NCBI RefSeq assembly: GCF_007992435.1
Contig: NZ_BKAG01000027.1
Coordinates: 1-64,000 of the forward strand
Direction: 5' to 3'
DNA length: 64,000 bases
DNA from: Prosthecobacter gellanilyticus
Lineage (GTDB): Bacteria > Verrucomicrobiota > Verrucomicrobiia > Verrucomicrobiales > Verrucomicrobiaceae
Shown here piece after piece: positions 45,421 through 54,416 of the stretch (positions are counted from its first letter, which is position 1; each line of letters begins with the position of its first letter). The translations under genes were made by a program, and so were the position numbers. A model generated the notes under the pieces. The model had not been told where the DNA came from, searched no databases, and saw only the letters and a list, made by a program, of their open reading frames with translations.

Positions 45421-45710
45421 CGAGCCGGAGGCTCGATGGCCGGTAGCCGGTGGTGAAGGTCGCGCAGCGACCGGGAACCACCGGACATTGAAGGCAGGAT
45501 TACAGATCAGGCTCGCGTCTCGGAGAGACGCTGGAAGTAACCGCACGTTGATGACGCCACTCCATCGGCCGGACATGGTTGCTTGTCTCATACTTCCAGT
45601 GTCCCTCCGGGACACGGTACTGATTGATGCTTCATCATTTCGTGTCCGGTGGTTCGCACTCGCTGTCGCTCGTTTCACCACCGGCTACGAGCCATCGAGC
45701 CTCCGGCTCG
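45421..45710. repeat. 290 bp inverted-repeat element of two REP-like units (family A, BIME-like)
   Basis: The outer 20 bases (45421-45440) are an exact reverse complement of 45691-45710, and similarity continues through GTAGCCGGTGGTGAA. Each half has GTAG followed by CCGGTGGT...ACCACCGG (45447-45484 and 45646-45684), then a smaller hairpin (GCGTCTCGGAGAGACGC; TGTCCCTCCGGGACA). GTAG plus a palindrome is the layout of REP sequences mobilised by RAYT transposases. A half copy lies at 3674-3796. It separates rph from the blaI-like gene. Confidence 0.8.
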
Positions 45711-45751
45711 TAGAACCAATGAGCGTTCTGTAACGGCGGGTAGCTATTTTG

Positions 45752-45816
45752 CAAAAGGTTGAAAATTCAACCTTTTGTTATTGACGTTTGCGCGCTGATG
45801 GGCTGAAATTTCAGCC
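45752..45816 (+). promoter_or_regulatory. Twin operators and promoter of the BlaI/M56 pair
   Basis: Two copies of the palindrome GGYTGAAAWTTCARCC occur: GGTTGAAAATTCAACC (45757-45772, inside a 26-base palindrome 45752-45777) and GGCTGAAATTTCAGCC (45801-45816, perfect). Their centres are 44 bases apart, about four helical turns. TTGACG (45781-45786) is a good -35; 17 bases later the -10 would be TGAAAT (45804), inside the second palindrome. The start codon follows at 45818. BlaI-type dimers bind such palindromes, so autorepression is likely. Confidence 0.75.
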
Positions 45817-45817
45817 T

Positions 45818-46201
45818 ATGAAGAAAATCACGCCATTAAGTCGACGCGAACGCGAAGTGATGGACCTCGTGTTTGCCCGTGGTGAGGCCACGCTTTCACA
45901 GATCCTGGAGGACATGGCAGAGCCACCCACACGGCCGGCTCTGCGCTCCATCCTCACCATTCTGGAAGGGAAGGGGCAGCTCAAGCACCGGCAGGACGGA
46001 CGCGAGTTCATCTACCAGCCTGTGCATTCGCGGGAGGAGGTGGGGCAGTCCACGCTCAGTCGGGTCATCGGCACCTTCTTCGGCGGCTCCGTGTCCCAGG
46101 CCCTGGCCTCTTATCTGAGTCATCCTAAAACCCAGCTCACGAAGACGGAGGTCGAAGAGCTCCGCCGCTTCCTGGATCAAGCCAAGGTCAAGAAACCCTG
46201 A
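45818..46201 (+). CDS. BlaI/MecI-family transcriptional repressor
   Basis: A 127-residue winged-helix repressor: LSRREREVMDLVFARGEATLSQILEDM, then the recognition region RPALRSILTILEGKGQLKHRQDGREFIYQPV, and a helical dimerisation tail (LSRVIGTFFGGSVSQALASYL). In the classical system the membrane metalloprotease encoded next triggers cleavage or release of this repressor. The ATG at 45818, directly after the operator, is chosen over an upstream start. The M56 gene begins 13 bases after its stop. Confidence 0.92.
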   Translation: MKKITPLSRREREVMDLVFARGEATLSQILEDMAEPPTRPALRSILTILEGKGQLKHRQDGREFIYQPVHSREEVGQSTLSRVIGTFFGGSVSQALASYLSHPKTQLTKTEVEELRRFLDQAKVKKP

Positions 46202-46214
46202 ACCCTTCATCACC

Positions 46215-48221
46215 ATGTCCACGATCTCCACTGCCTCCTTTACTTCTGGTTGGTTGTTTGATGTCACACTGCAAGCCACCTTGCTGCTCGCGTTCACTGG
46301 CGGTGTGCTGACGCTCTTTCCGCGACTGTCCGCAGCGCGGCGGCACTTCGTGCAGGCCAGTGTGCTGCTGCTCATTCCCGTGCTGATTCTGGCGAGCCTT
46401 GTGGTGCCTGGGTGGCGGGTGGCATGGCCGGTGGAGATGCCGGCGGTCATCGCTAACGCAGCTCCAGCCAAGATGGTGACCGAGAGCCCCGCAGCTCCTC
46501 CTGCTGATTCTGCGCTGAGCTTGAAAGTGTCTGTCTCTGACCGCATGCCATCTTACGTGTGGACGCTCTTTTGGTTAGGGGGTGCCGGTGCTGGCGGGGT
46601 GGTGCTGATGGTGTCTGCGCGCTCGCTTTCACGTTTGCTGAGGTCTTCACGTTTGGTGGAAGATCGGGAGATTCAGGGCTGCTTTCAGGAGGAAGCGGAA
46701 GCTCTGGGACTGCATCTGCCTGCGAGCAGCCTGCGCATGAGCGCGGAATGCCAGGTGCCCATGACCTGGGGGCTGAGGCGGAAGATCATTCTGCTTCCAG
46801 AGCAGGCCAATGGATGGTCAGAAACACGGCTGAGGCTGGTCTTGCGTCACGAACTCGCTCACATCGCACGTGGAGATATTCTGGTGTCCTTGCTCACGAC
46901 TCTCGCGGCTTTGCTGCTGTGGTTTCATCCGTTCGTGTGGGGCATGTTCCGTGCCAGCCAGCGCACGCGGGAACAGGCCTGTGATGACCTGGCCCTGCAG
47001 CGCAGCGGGCAGGGGGCGGATGACTTTGCGGGAGAGCTGCTGAGTGCGGTCGCGGCACTTGGCGCACATTCCGGACGTCCATGGCTGCCACTGGCCCTCG
47101 CGATGTCTGTGTCCGCCAGCGCCAGGGCCATGCGCGGCCGGCTGGCCAATCTGGTGCAGTCCGGTCGTGGACGATATGGATTTTCGGGGATCCAGAAGGT
47201 CGCCGTCCTGCTGCCTGTTCTTGGTATTGCTTTTGGTTTGGCCGGGCTGACGGCCTGCCGGAAAGAGCAGGTGCAGCTGCCCCTGCAGGTCTTGATCAGC
47301 AGCCGGTTTATCAGCATTCCCGTGGATTCACCGGTGCTGCAGGAGATGGGGCTGACTCTGAATGGAAGCTCCAGTTTGCAGAACCTGGGCATTCTCAGCT
47401 CCGAAAAAATGGAGGAACTGGTGCGGAGACTGTCCCAGCAAAGGGGGGTGAATCTGATGAGCGCGCCATCCGTGACCACACGCAGCGGCCAGAGAGCCAC
47501 GGTGGAGATCACGCGTGAGTTCATCTACCCCACGGAGTTTGATCCGCCGAAGCAACTGGGCAAAGACCAGGCCGTCATTCCCACCACACCAACGGCCTTT
47601 GAGATGCGACCTGTGGGGATCAAGATGGAGGTGGAGCCGGTGATCACGGAGGACCACGTCATCAATCTCGCCCTGGTGCCGGAAGTGACCAGCTTTGAAG
47701 GCTTCATGGACTATGGAAAACCCATTGAGCAGCCTGACGCGGTGAATGGAGTGAAGATCACCGAGAACAAGATGCAGATGCCCATCTTCCACACGCTGAA
47801 GACGGCGAGCAACGTGGTCCTGCGCTCAGGCCAGAGCGTGGTCTTCGGCGGTCTAGGCAGTCCGGAGGGCGGTGCGCTCACGGACCGCATGCCGAAGACC
47901 AAGGACCTGGTCTTTTTCATCATCCAGGCAGAGGAGGTGGATGCGAACAAGATTGGAGATTCGACACCGAAGACCGCTGCCGTGGCGCCAACTGAGGCAT
48001 CGGTAACCGTGGTGGGTGAAGTGAAGAGGCAAGGAAAGTACACGCTCAAACCTGGGATGACCGTGAAGGACATCGTTGCTGAGGCCCAGGGCTTCAACGA
48101 GCAGGCCAACAGCGAGCAGTTGCAGCTCAAGCGCGGAGCCACCTTGATCCTGCTCAATTTCACAACCAGCGGCTCCAGGCCCCTCGAGAATGGAGACGTC
48201 CTGACCGTGCCGAAGAAGTAG
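46215..48221 (+). CDS. M56 (BlaR1-like) membrane metalloprotease fused to secretin-like and SLBB domains
   Basis: A 668-residue protein. The M56 part (1-345) has membrane helices near 17-36, 48-66, 115-135 and 221-240 and the zinc motif HELAH at 212-216, with EQACDD following. A further helix (328-347) ends in LTAC, a lipobox-like site. Residues about 353-572 resemble a secretin C-domain: NLMSAPSVTTRSGQRATVE, REFIYPTEFDPP, TAFEMRPVGIKMEVEP, FEGFMDYG and SGQSVVFGGLG. An SLBB domain ends the protein (VVGEVKRQGKYTLKPGMTVKD to GDVLTVPKK, 597-668). The penicillin-sensing domain of BlaR1 is absent, so the signal is probably not a beta-lactam. Confidence 0.87.
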   Translation: MSTISTASFTSGWLFDVTLQATLLLAFTGGVLTLFPRLSAARRHFVQASVLLLIPVLILASLVVPGWRVAWPVEMPAVIANAAPAKMVTESPAAPPADSALSLKVSVSDRMPSYVWTLFWLGGAGAGGVVLMVSARSLSRLLRSSRLVEDREIQGCFQEEAEALGLHLPASSLRMSAECQVPMTWGLRRKIILLPEQANGWSETRLRLVLRHELAHIARGDILVSLLTTLAALLLWFHPFVWGMFRASQRTREQACDDLALQRSGQGADDFAGELLSAVAALGAHSGRPWLPLALAMSVSASARAMRGRLANLVQSGRGRYGFSGIQKVAVLLPVLGIAFGLAGLTACRKEQVQLPLQVLISSRFISIPVDSPVLQEMGLTLNGSSSLQNLGILSSEKMEELVRRLSQQRGVNLMSAPSVTTRSGQRATVEITREFIYPTEFDPPKQLGKDQAVIPTTPTAFEMRPVGIKMEVEPVITEDHVINLALVPEVTSFEGFMDYGKPIEQPDAVNGVKITENKMQMPIFHTLKTASNVVLRSGQSVVFGGLGSPEGGALTDRMPKTKDLVFFIIQAEEVDANKIGDSTPKTAAVAPTEASVTVVGEVKRQGKYTLKPGMTVKDIVAEAQGFNEQANSEQLQLKRGATLILLNFTTSGSRPLENGDVLTVPKK

Positions 48222-48286
48222 ACCGTGAAGTTCTTTGGAGACATCTCCGCGCAAGAAAGTCATGATTCGCGAATTAGTCTCCGATC

Positions 48287-49405
48287 ATGCTCACTGACTC
48301 CACACGCGAACGCGACTTTCCGTCTCTCTCTGGCATTGCCTACCTGAACACAGCGGCGGAGAGCATTCCGCCGCTGGCGGTGCATGAGGCGCTGGAGGAA
48401 TACTGGCGGGACAAATCGCGCGGCATGAAGGGACGAGACGGGCATTTTGCGGCCGTGGAGGCCTGCCGCGAGATCAGCGCGAAGATGCTGGGGCTGATGA
48501 CGGATGAGGTGTCCTTCTGCTCCTGCAGTTCGGAGGCTTATAACCTGCTGGCTTCGGCGCTGAATCTCGGAGCCGACGATGAGGTGGTGGTGACAGACCT
48601 GGATTTCCCCGCCGGTGCCACGCCTTGGATGCGCGCCGTGGTGCCGCCGAAGAGTGTGCTCTGGAAGTCGGTGAATGGGGAGCTGAATGTGGAGGATCTG
48701 CTGCCGCTGCTGAGCGCGAAGACGAAGCTCGTGCAGGTGTCCCTGGTGAGCTTTTACAACGGGCACCGGATCGACTGGCAGCCGCTGCAGGAGGCGGTGC
48801 GCAGGCTGGCGCCAAATGCGCTGATCTCCGTGGACATCACGCAGGCTTTTGGCCGTGTGGCGCTGGCTTGCGAGGGCGCAGACATCATGATCAGCAGCAC
48901 GCACAAGTGGACGCTGGGTGTGCACGGCGGTTGTGTGATCGGCGTGCCGAGGCGGAATGCAGCACGGCTGACCACGCATGCAGGTGGCTGGTATCACCTC
49001 AACAATGCTTTTGATGCGGACCGCTTCGAGCGCGCGGTGACGAAGGACGGGGCGCAAAGCTTCTCCGTGGGCATGCCAAACTTCGCCGCGCTGTATGCTC
49101 TGAACGCGGCGCTGCGCTATGTGGACGGCGTAGGTGTGGAGGCCATCTCCGCCCATGCGGATCCGCTGGTGAAGGAACTGCATGACGGGCTGGTACTGCG
49201 TGGTTTGCAGCCCATGTGCCCGCTGCGTGCGGATCGCCCGACGGGCATCGTTTCCTTCATGCATGAGCGCAGCGCGGAGATCCATGCCACGCTGGAGAAA
49301 GCGGCGGTGCATGTGATGCATAGCGCGGGCCGCATCCGGCTGGCGGTGCATGGCTATAACAAGGCGGATGACGTGAGGCAGGCCCTCGCGGCGCTGGTGG
49401 TGTGA
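48287..49405 (+). CDS. Class V aminotransferase-fold PLP enzyme
   Basis: A 372-residue fold-type I PLP protein: AYLNTAAESIPP, SCSSEAYNLL, SVDITQAFGRV, and the PLP lysine in MISSTHKWTLGVHGG. VGMPNFAALYALNAAL follows, with a C-terminal RIRLAVHGYNKADD. It belongs to the cysteine desulfurase/isopenicillin epimerase-like group but lacks the SAC-type active cysteine loop of the gene at 3816, so desulfurase activity is unlikely. The substrate is unknown. Confidence 0.82.
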   Translation: MLTDSTRERDFPSLSGIAYLNTAAESIPPLAVHEALEEYWRDKSRGMKGRDGHFAAVEACREISAKMLGLMTDEVSFCSCSSEAYNLLASALNLGADDEVVVTDLDFPAGATPWMRAVVPPKSVLWKSVNGELNVEDLLPLLSAKTKLVQVSLVSFYNGHRIDWQPLQEAVRRLAPNALISVDITQAFGRVALACEGADIMISSTHKWTLGVHGGCVIGVPRRNAARLTTHAGGWYHLNNAFDADRFERAVTKDGAQSFSVGMPNFAALYALNAALRYVDGVGVEAISAHADPLVKELHDGLVLRGLQPMCPLRADRPTGIVSFMHERSAEIHATLEKAAVHVMHSAGRIRLAVHGYNKADDVRQALAALVV

Positions 49406-49501
49406 ATGAGTGGACGCTGCCGTGGCCCCGCCGGTCCGCGCCGCCCGCTGTGAAAAGGCTGATTTACTTCAAGAAGGGGGGCTGATAGTCGTTCAGGGGT
49501 C

Positions 49502-51043
49502 ATGCTCCGCTGCCTTTTCCTTTCCGCCGCCCTGGTCCTGAGCGTTCATACGGCCTTGGAGGCTGCCGCCAAGCCCAACATCCTCTTTGCCATTGCGGAT
49601 GACTGGGGGCCTCATGCCAGCGCCTATGGCACGCGGTGGGTGCGGACGCCGGCCTTTGACCGGGTGGCAAAGGAGGGGCTGCTTTTCAAAAATGCCTACA
49701 CGCCCAATGCGAAGTGCGCGCCATCGCGTGCCTGCATTTTGACGGGGCGGAACTCCTGGCAGCTCAAGGAAGCGGCTAACCATATTTGCTACTTTCCACC
49801 GGAGTTCAAAGGCTGGGGTGAGGTCCTCACTGAAAAGGGCTGGAATGTCGGCTACACCCAGAAGGGCTGGGGGCCGGGTGTGGCGAATGACGCGGAGGGC
49901 AAGCCGCGCCAGATGACGGGCACGCCCTGGAACAAGAGGAAGGCCAAGCCGCCGACGCCGGACATCGTCAACAACGACTACGCGGCGAATTTTGCGGACT
50001 TCCTGGACGTCGTTCCCGGGGAGCAGCCTTGGTGCTTCTGGTATGGAGCCGTGGAGCCTCATCGCGGTTATGAGTTTGGCAGCGGGGTGAAGAAAGGCGG
50101 TAAAAGGCTCTCGGACATCGATCATGTGCCCCACTACTGGCCGGACAATGAGGTGATCCGCCATGACATGCTCGATTATGCCTTCGAGGTAGAGCATTTC
50201 GACCGGCATCTGGGCCGCATGATCGAGGAGCTGGAGAAGCGCGGGATGCTGGAGAACACGCTGGTCATTGTCACGGCGGACCACGGCATGCCTTTTCCGC
50301 GCAGCAAGGGGAACGCGAATGTACAGGCAAACCATGTGCCCTTTGCCGCCATGTGGAAGAGGGGCATCGCGAATCCGGGGAGGGTCATTGATGATTTCAT
50401 CAGCTTCATTGATCTGGCGCCGACCTTTGTGGAAGTGGCTGGTCTGAAGTGGCGGGAGACCGGGATGCCGGAGTCACCGGGGCGCAGCCTCACGGATCTG
50501 TTCTTCGACAGGCCGCGGCATGTGCGTGATCATGTTTTGTTAGGCAAGGAGCGCACGGATGTGGGGAGGCCGCATGACGAGGGCTATCCGATCCGCGCCA
50601 TCGTGCGGCATGACAGCGTGCTCATTGAGAACTTTGAACCAAGCCGCTGGCCGGGCGGGAACCCAGAGACAGGGTACATGGACTGTGATGCCGGGGCGAC
50701 GAAGAGCTTCATCATCGATGCGCACCGTAAAAACCCGCAGGATCGGTTCTGGCAGCTTTGCTTTGGGATGCGGCAGGGGATCGAGTTCTATGATCTGAAG
50801 GCGGATCCGGATTTTATGCAGAACATGCCCGATGATCCGCGTGTGGCGAGGATGCGGGATCAACTACATGAGGAACTGAAGACGCAGGGAGATCCGAGGA
50901 TGGAAGGGAAGGGGGATGTTTTTGACAAGTATGAGCACGCTTCTGAGGCCAACGTGGGCTTCTATGAGAAGTTCATGCGCGGGGAACCCGTGAAGGCCGG
51001 GTGGATCAGTCCCACGGATATCGAGCCGAAACCGGTGCCGTGA
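49502..51043 (+). CDS. Exported sulfatase, formylglycine type (heparan N-sulfatase-like)
   Basis: A 513-residue S1-family sulfatase with a signal peptide (cleavage near ALEAAAK). The metal-binding [11 protein letters not shown] follows, then the active-site signature [12 protein letters not shown] with Cys72, which needs conversion to formylglycine. The overall pattern ([42 protein letters not shown]) recalls sulfamidase-like family members acting on sulfated glycans. No anaerobic or aerobic maturase gene is in the window. It converges with a second sulfatase gene. Confidence 0.92.
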   Translation: MLRCLFLSAALVLSVHTALEAAAKPNILFAIADDWGPHASAYGTRWVRTPAFDRVAKEGLLFKNAYTPNAKCAPSRACILTGRNSWQLKEAANHICYFPPEFKGWGEVLTEKGWNVGYTQKGWGPGVANDAEGKPRQMTGTPWNKRKAKPPTPDIVNNDYAANFADFLDVVPGEQPWCFWYGAVEPHRGYEFGSGVKKGGKRLSDIDHVPHYWPDNEVIRHDMLDYAFEVEHFDRHLGRMIEELEKRGMLENTLVIVTADHGMPFPRSKGNANVQANHVPFAAMWKRGIANPGRVIDDFISFIDLAPTFVEVAGLKWRETGMPESPGRSLTDLFFDRPRHVRDHVLLGKERTDVGRPHDEGYPIRAIVRHDSVLIENFEPSRWPGGNPETGYMDCDAGATKSFIIDAHRKNPQDRFWQLCFGMRQGIEFYDLKADPDFMQNMPDDPRVARMRDQLHEELKTQGDPRMEGKGDVFDKYEHASEANVGFYEKFMRGEPVKAGWISPTDIEPKPVP

Positions 51044-51066
51044 CTTTTTTGCCTGCGGCTAGATGC

Positions 51067-52485
51067 TCACTCCGCCATTTTCTTCGTGGCTCCTTTGGGC
51101 TGGCCAGGCATCGGATAGTTCATTTTGCCGGCACCTCGATCACGAGGGCCCTCTGGCAATGTTTTGGCCCACTCTGTGACTTGGTTGCCGAGGCGCTCGA
51201 CAATGTCAGGATGGTGCTCGGCCACGTTGTTGAGTTGGGTGAGGTCTTGATTGAGATCGTAGAGCTCCACGCGGCTTTTGTCGGGGTTCATGAGGAGCTT
51301 CCATTTGCCGTCGCGAATGGCTAGCTCGGGGCTGTGATGGAAGGGCTCGCCTGCAATGCGGAAGCGCCACTCCCACATGAGGGGGCGTTTGCGCAGGCGG
51401 GTCTCGCCGGTCCAGGTATCGCTCATGTCCTCACCATCCAGGGGGTGGTCTTCGGGGATCTTGACCCCGGCGAGTGAGCAGAGAGAGGGCAGTAGATCGA
51501 CCCCGGAGACGATGGATTGTTTGTCGATGCGCCCCGCAGGTACATGGCCGGGCCAGCAGATGATGCCGGGCACGCGGATGCCACCCTCATAGAGGCTGCG
51601 CTTGCGACCGCGGAAGGGCCCCGCGCTGCCGATGCCGCTGTGGCCTGCATTCTGGATGTGGATGTCCTCGGGGCCGTTGTCGCTGGAGAAGATGATGAGG
51701 GTCTTGTCCGCGAGCTTCAGGTCATCGAGCTTCTTGAAGAGGCGGCCCAGCTGGGTGTCCAGGTCCGTGACACTGGAGGAGAAGATTTGCGCGGCGGAAG
51801 CATGCGGAAAGGTGGGACCGCCGGCGCGAAGGCGGGGATACTCCTTCATCTGCTCCGGGGTGGGGTTCAGCGTGGCATGGGGCACCAGGGTCCAGATCTG
51901 GGTATAGAAAGGTGTGTCCTTGTGCTTCTCGATGAACTGGATGGCTTCATCCACGAAGAGGCGGGTGGAATTGGCGCGGTAGTAGGGATCTGCGGCCGGG
52001 CCGTTGGGGCCGTCCGTCTCTCCACTGCCGACATAGTCGAAGCCATACTTATCCGGCTCAGGGCCACCGGAGTTGCTGCCGAGATGCCATTTGCCGATGT
52101 GGGCGGTGGCATACCCGGCAGATTTCAGGAGGCGGGCGGTATTGGGCACCTGGGGCTCCAGCCAGTTGGACATGCCACGGTTCTTGTTCATCTCCGGGGT
52201 GGCGTAGTGGCCGTGGATACGGTGGCGGGAGGGGTATTGGCCGGTGAAGAAGGCGCAGCGGCTGGGGGAGCAGACGGAGGCATTCACGTAGAAGTTGGTG
52301 AAGAGCGTGCCACGGGCCGCGAGGGCATCGATGTTCGGCGTGCGGGTGATGGGATGGCCGTAGCAGCCCAGGTCTCCCCAGCCGAGGTCGTCTGTGAGGA
52401 TGAAGATGACATTTGGCGGTGCGGATAAGGCGGCCCCCTGAGAGATGAGTAGGGCCGTAAGAAGGATGAGGAGGGCGCGAGTCAT
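51067..52485 (-). CDS. Exported sulfatase, formylglycine type (arylsulfatase A-like)
   Basis: A 472-residue S1 sulfatase with a signal peptide (MTRALLILLTALLISQGAALS). The metal site NVIFILTDDLGWGDLGCYG, the signature CSPSRCAFFTGQYPSRH (Cys72) and the downstream IGKWHLG and FSSDNGPED match this family. The ATG at 52485 is preferred over 52560 because it starts the signal peptide. It converges with the sulfatase at 49502 and diverges from the LESRLAPA protein gene, suggesting a sulfated-polysaccharide locus. Confidence 0.92.
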   Translation of the reverse strand: MTRALLILLTALLISQGAALSAPPNVIFILTDDLGWGDLGCYGHPITRTPNIDALAARGTLFTNFYVNASVCSPSRCAFFTGQYPSRHRIHGHYATPEMNKNRGMSNWLEPQVPNTARLLKSAGYATAHIGKWHLGSNSGGPEPDKYGFDYVGSGETDGPNGPAADPYYRANSTRLFVDEAIQFIEKHKDTPFYTQIWTLVPHATLNPTPEQMKEYPRLRAGGPTFPHASAAQIFSSSVTDLDTQLGRLFKKLDDLKLADKTLIIFSSDNGPEDIHIQNAGHSGIGSAGPFRGRKRSLYEGGIRVPGIICWPGHVPAGRIDKQSIVSGVDLLPSLCSLAGVKIPEDHPLDGEDMSDTWTGETRLRKRPLMWEWRFRIAGEPFHHSPELAIRDGKWKLLMNPDKSRVELYDLNQDLTQLNNVAEHHPDIVERLGNQVTEWAKTLPEGPRDRGAGKMNYPMPGQPKGATKKMAE

Positions 52486-52582
52486 GGCAGCGCTGAAACG
52501 AGGCCCGTTGAACAAAAAATCCGAATAAAGCCGGGTCCCAGCCAGTCCATCGCAACGCACTCCTCACTTGTGCGCCCTAACC

Positions 52583-54292
52583 ATGAAGAATTCCCCCCAA
52601 CCCTCTTCGGTTCTCGAAACCTTGGAATCCCGCCTGGCCCCCGCAGGTGTAGTGGCTCTGAGCCTGACTGCCAGCGGTGCGCTGACGATCACAGGCGATG
52701 CGCTTTCCAATGACTTTCAGATCACCGAGTCCGGCAACGACTGGACCATCGCCTCCCAAGCGGGCGGTGATACCCTTTTCCGCCTGAACGGCGGTGCCGT
52801 CGTCTCCAGCATCACCTTTGACGCGCCGCTTTCAGTTTCGGCGAACCTGGGCGCTGGCAATGACAAGGCGCTTTTCTCCGCGACCCTGGTGCCTGGCAAT
52901 CTCCTTCTGGATGCAGGCGCGGGCGATGACACGGTGGACCTGACGGACGTCAGCATCGGCGGCACGACCACGGTGCGCATGGGCATCGGCCATGACTACT
53001 TCACCGCCGGTGGCGACCTGTTCTTTGCCAAGGCAGTGTCCGTGGACCTGGGCACGGGGCAGAACACCTTTGACGTGAATGCTGACTCGTTGCTGACCAA
53101 TGCGGGGATCAGTGCCGTGGCCAGTGGATCGGCCGTGGAACTGCAGACCTTCATCCTGGCCGCCGAGGTGGCTGATGTGAGGGGTGCGATCACCCTGCGC
53201 ACCACGACCGCAAGCTCCACCGACTTTGAGATCGGAGCCCTCACAGGTGACAGCCTGAAGGCGGCGGGCATCATCACCCTGGCTTCCGCAGGTGGCAGTG
53301 ACAACGTGACGCTCACGGGGGACATCGAAACACTCAGCACCCTGGCCATCAATCTGGGCAGCGGCGACAACAAGGTGGTGACCGGTGATGCAGGCCTGAT
53401 CAAGGCGAACGCGCTGACCTATGTGGGCGGTGCCCACAAGGACAACGTGACCTTTTACAATGACACCCTGCAGGTGGCGAAAGGCATGAGCTTCTCCGGC
53501 GGTGCGGGTGAAAACCTGCTGGACCTCTTCCCGGTCACTTCTTTGAGCATCGGCGGCGCGCTGTCCTATGTGGGCGGCACGGGCAATGACACACTTTTGG
53601 TTGACGGTCCGAGCGTCGCCATTGGCGGGCTGGTGAGCATGGGCGCGAGCAGTGGCAACAATGCCTTCGGCCTGAATGCGGTGCTGGCGAATGTGGGCGG
53701 TGTTTCCTTCAGCGCCGGTGTGGGCAATGATACCGTGGACGTGGGCCAGTTCGAGGGAGACTCCTCCCTGGTCACGGTGCGCGGCAATGTGAGCATCAGC
53801 ACAGGCAGCGGCAGCGCTGACGTGATGGTGCGCGACGCGGACATCTACGGCAATCTCGCCATCAGCACGGCGGTCGTCCTGGGCGGCATTGACACCGTGC
53901 AGCTTCTGGACAGTGACTTCCGCGGCACGGTGGGCATCAATCTCGCAGGTTCCGCCCACAGTGATGTGGTGGTGCGTGACGGCATCTTTGATCGTGCGGT
54001 GACCATCAACACCGGTGGTGGTGATGACTATGTGGCCTTTGACACAGACACCGAAGTTTCCTCCATCTACAGCGTGTTTGACGGTTATGTGAGGATCAAC
54101 CTCGGCGCTGGCACGGACATCTTTGCCGCGGGCTCGAACCCTGCGGTGGACACCGTGGGCAATGACTTCAACAGCTACATCGATGTGAACGGCGGCGCTG
54201 GTTACGACTACGCCTACTTCATGCACCACCAGTATAACAACGGATTCAACGGTCCACTGCCCTGGACGTATGCGGTTGAGGAATATTATTGA
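52583..54292 (+). CDS. Repeat-rich surface protein with N-terminal LESRLAPA motif
   Basis: A 569-residue protein. It lacks an ordinary signal peptide; instead residues 11-20 read LETLESRLAP, the short LExRxxP-type motif common at the start of large exported proteins in Planctomycetes and Verrucomicrobia. The rest is a repetitive beta-structure rich in Gly/Asp/Asn with calcium-binding-like GxGxD units (GAGDDTVDLTD, GGTGNDTLLVDG, GVGNDTVDVGQ, GGGDDYVAFDT), so it resembles RTX or beta-helix proteins. The ATG at 52583 is preferred over an upstream TTG. It is probably cell-surface or secreted; its role is unknown. Confidence 0.72.
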   Translation: MKNSPQPSSVLETLESRLAPAGVVALSLTASGALTITGDALSNDFQITESGNDWTIASQAGGDTLFRLNGGAVVSSITFDAPLSVSANLGAGNDKALFSATLVPGNLLLDAGAGDDTVDLTDVSIGGTTTVRMGIGHDYFTAGGDLFFAKAVSVDLGTGQNTFDVNADSLLTNAGISAVASGSAVELQTFILAAEVADVRGAITLRTTTASSTDFEIGALTGDSLKAAGIITLASAGGSDNVTLTGDIETLSTLAINLGSGDNKVVTGDAGLIKANALTYVGGAHKDNVTFYNDTLQVAKGMSFSGGAGENLLDLFPVTSLSIGGALSYVGGTGNDTLLVDGPSVAIGGLVSMGASSGNNAFGLNAVLANVGGVSFSAGVGNDTVDVGQFEGDSSLVTVRGNVSISTGSGSADVMVRDADIYGNLAISTAVVLGGIDTVQLLDSDFRGTVGINLAGSAHSDVVVRDGIFDRAVTINTGGGDDYVAFDTDTEVSSIYSVFDGYVRINLGAGTDIFAAGSNPAVDTVGNDFNSYIDVNGGAGYDYAYFMHHQYNNGFNGPLPWTYAVEEYY

Positions 54293-54416
54293 TCGGTGAA
54301 GTCGTGAAGTGAGCTAAGCTCCGTGACGCCCCAGGTCGGCGGTGCACGGAGCGCATCTTTAGCGCGTGGAGCCGGACTTGATCGCATAAGATAATCTGCA
54401 TCAAAAAGCCTTGTGG

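Noticed and set aside
46215..48221. Beta-lactam resistance operon
   Set aside because: BlaI and M56 are present but there is no penicillin-binding sensor domain and no beta-lactamase gene under the operator; the nearby serine hydrolase at 42742 is esterase-like.
48287..49405. Second cysteine desulfurase
   Set aside because: PLP lysine is present, but the active-site SAC-type cysteine loop is missing.
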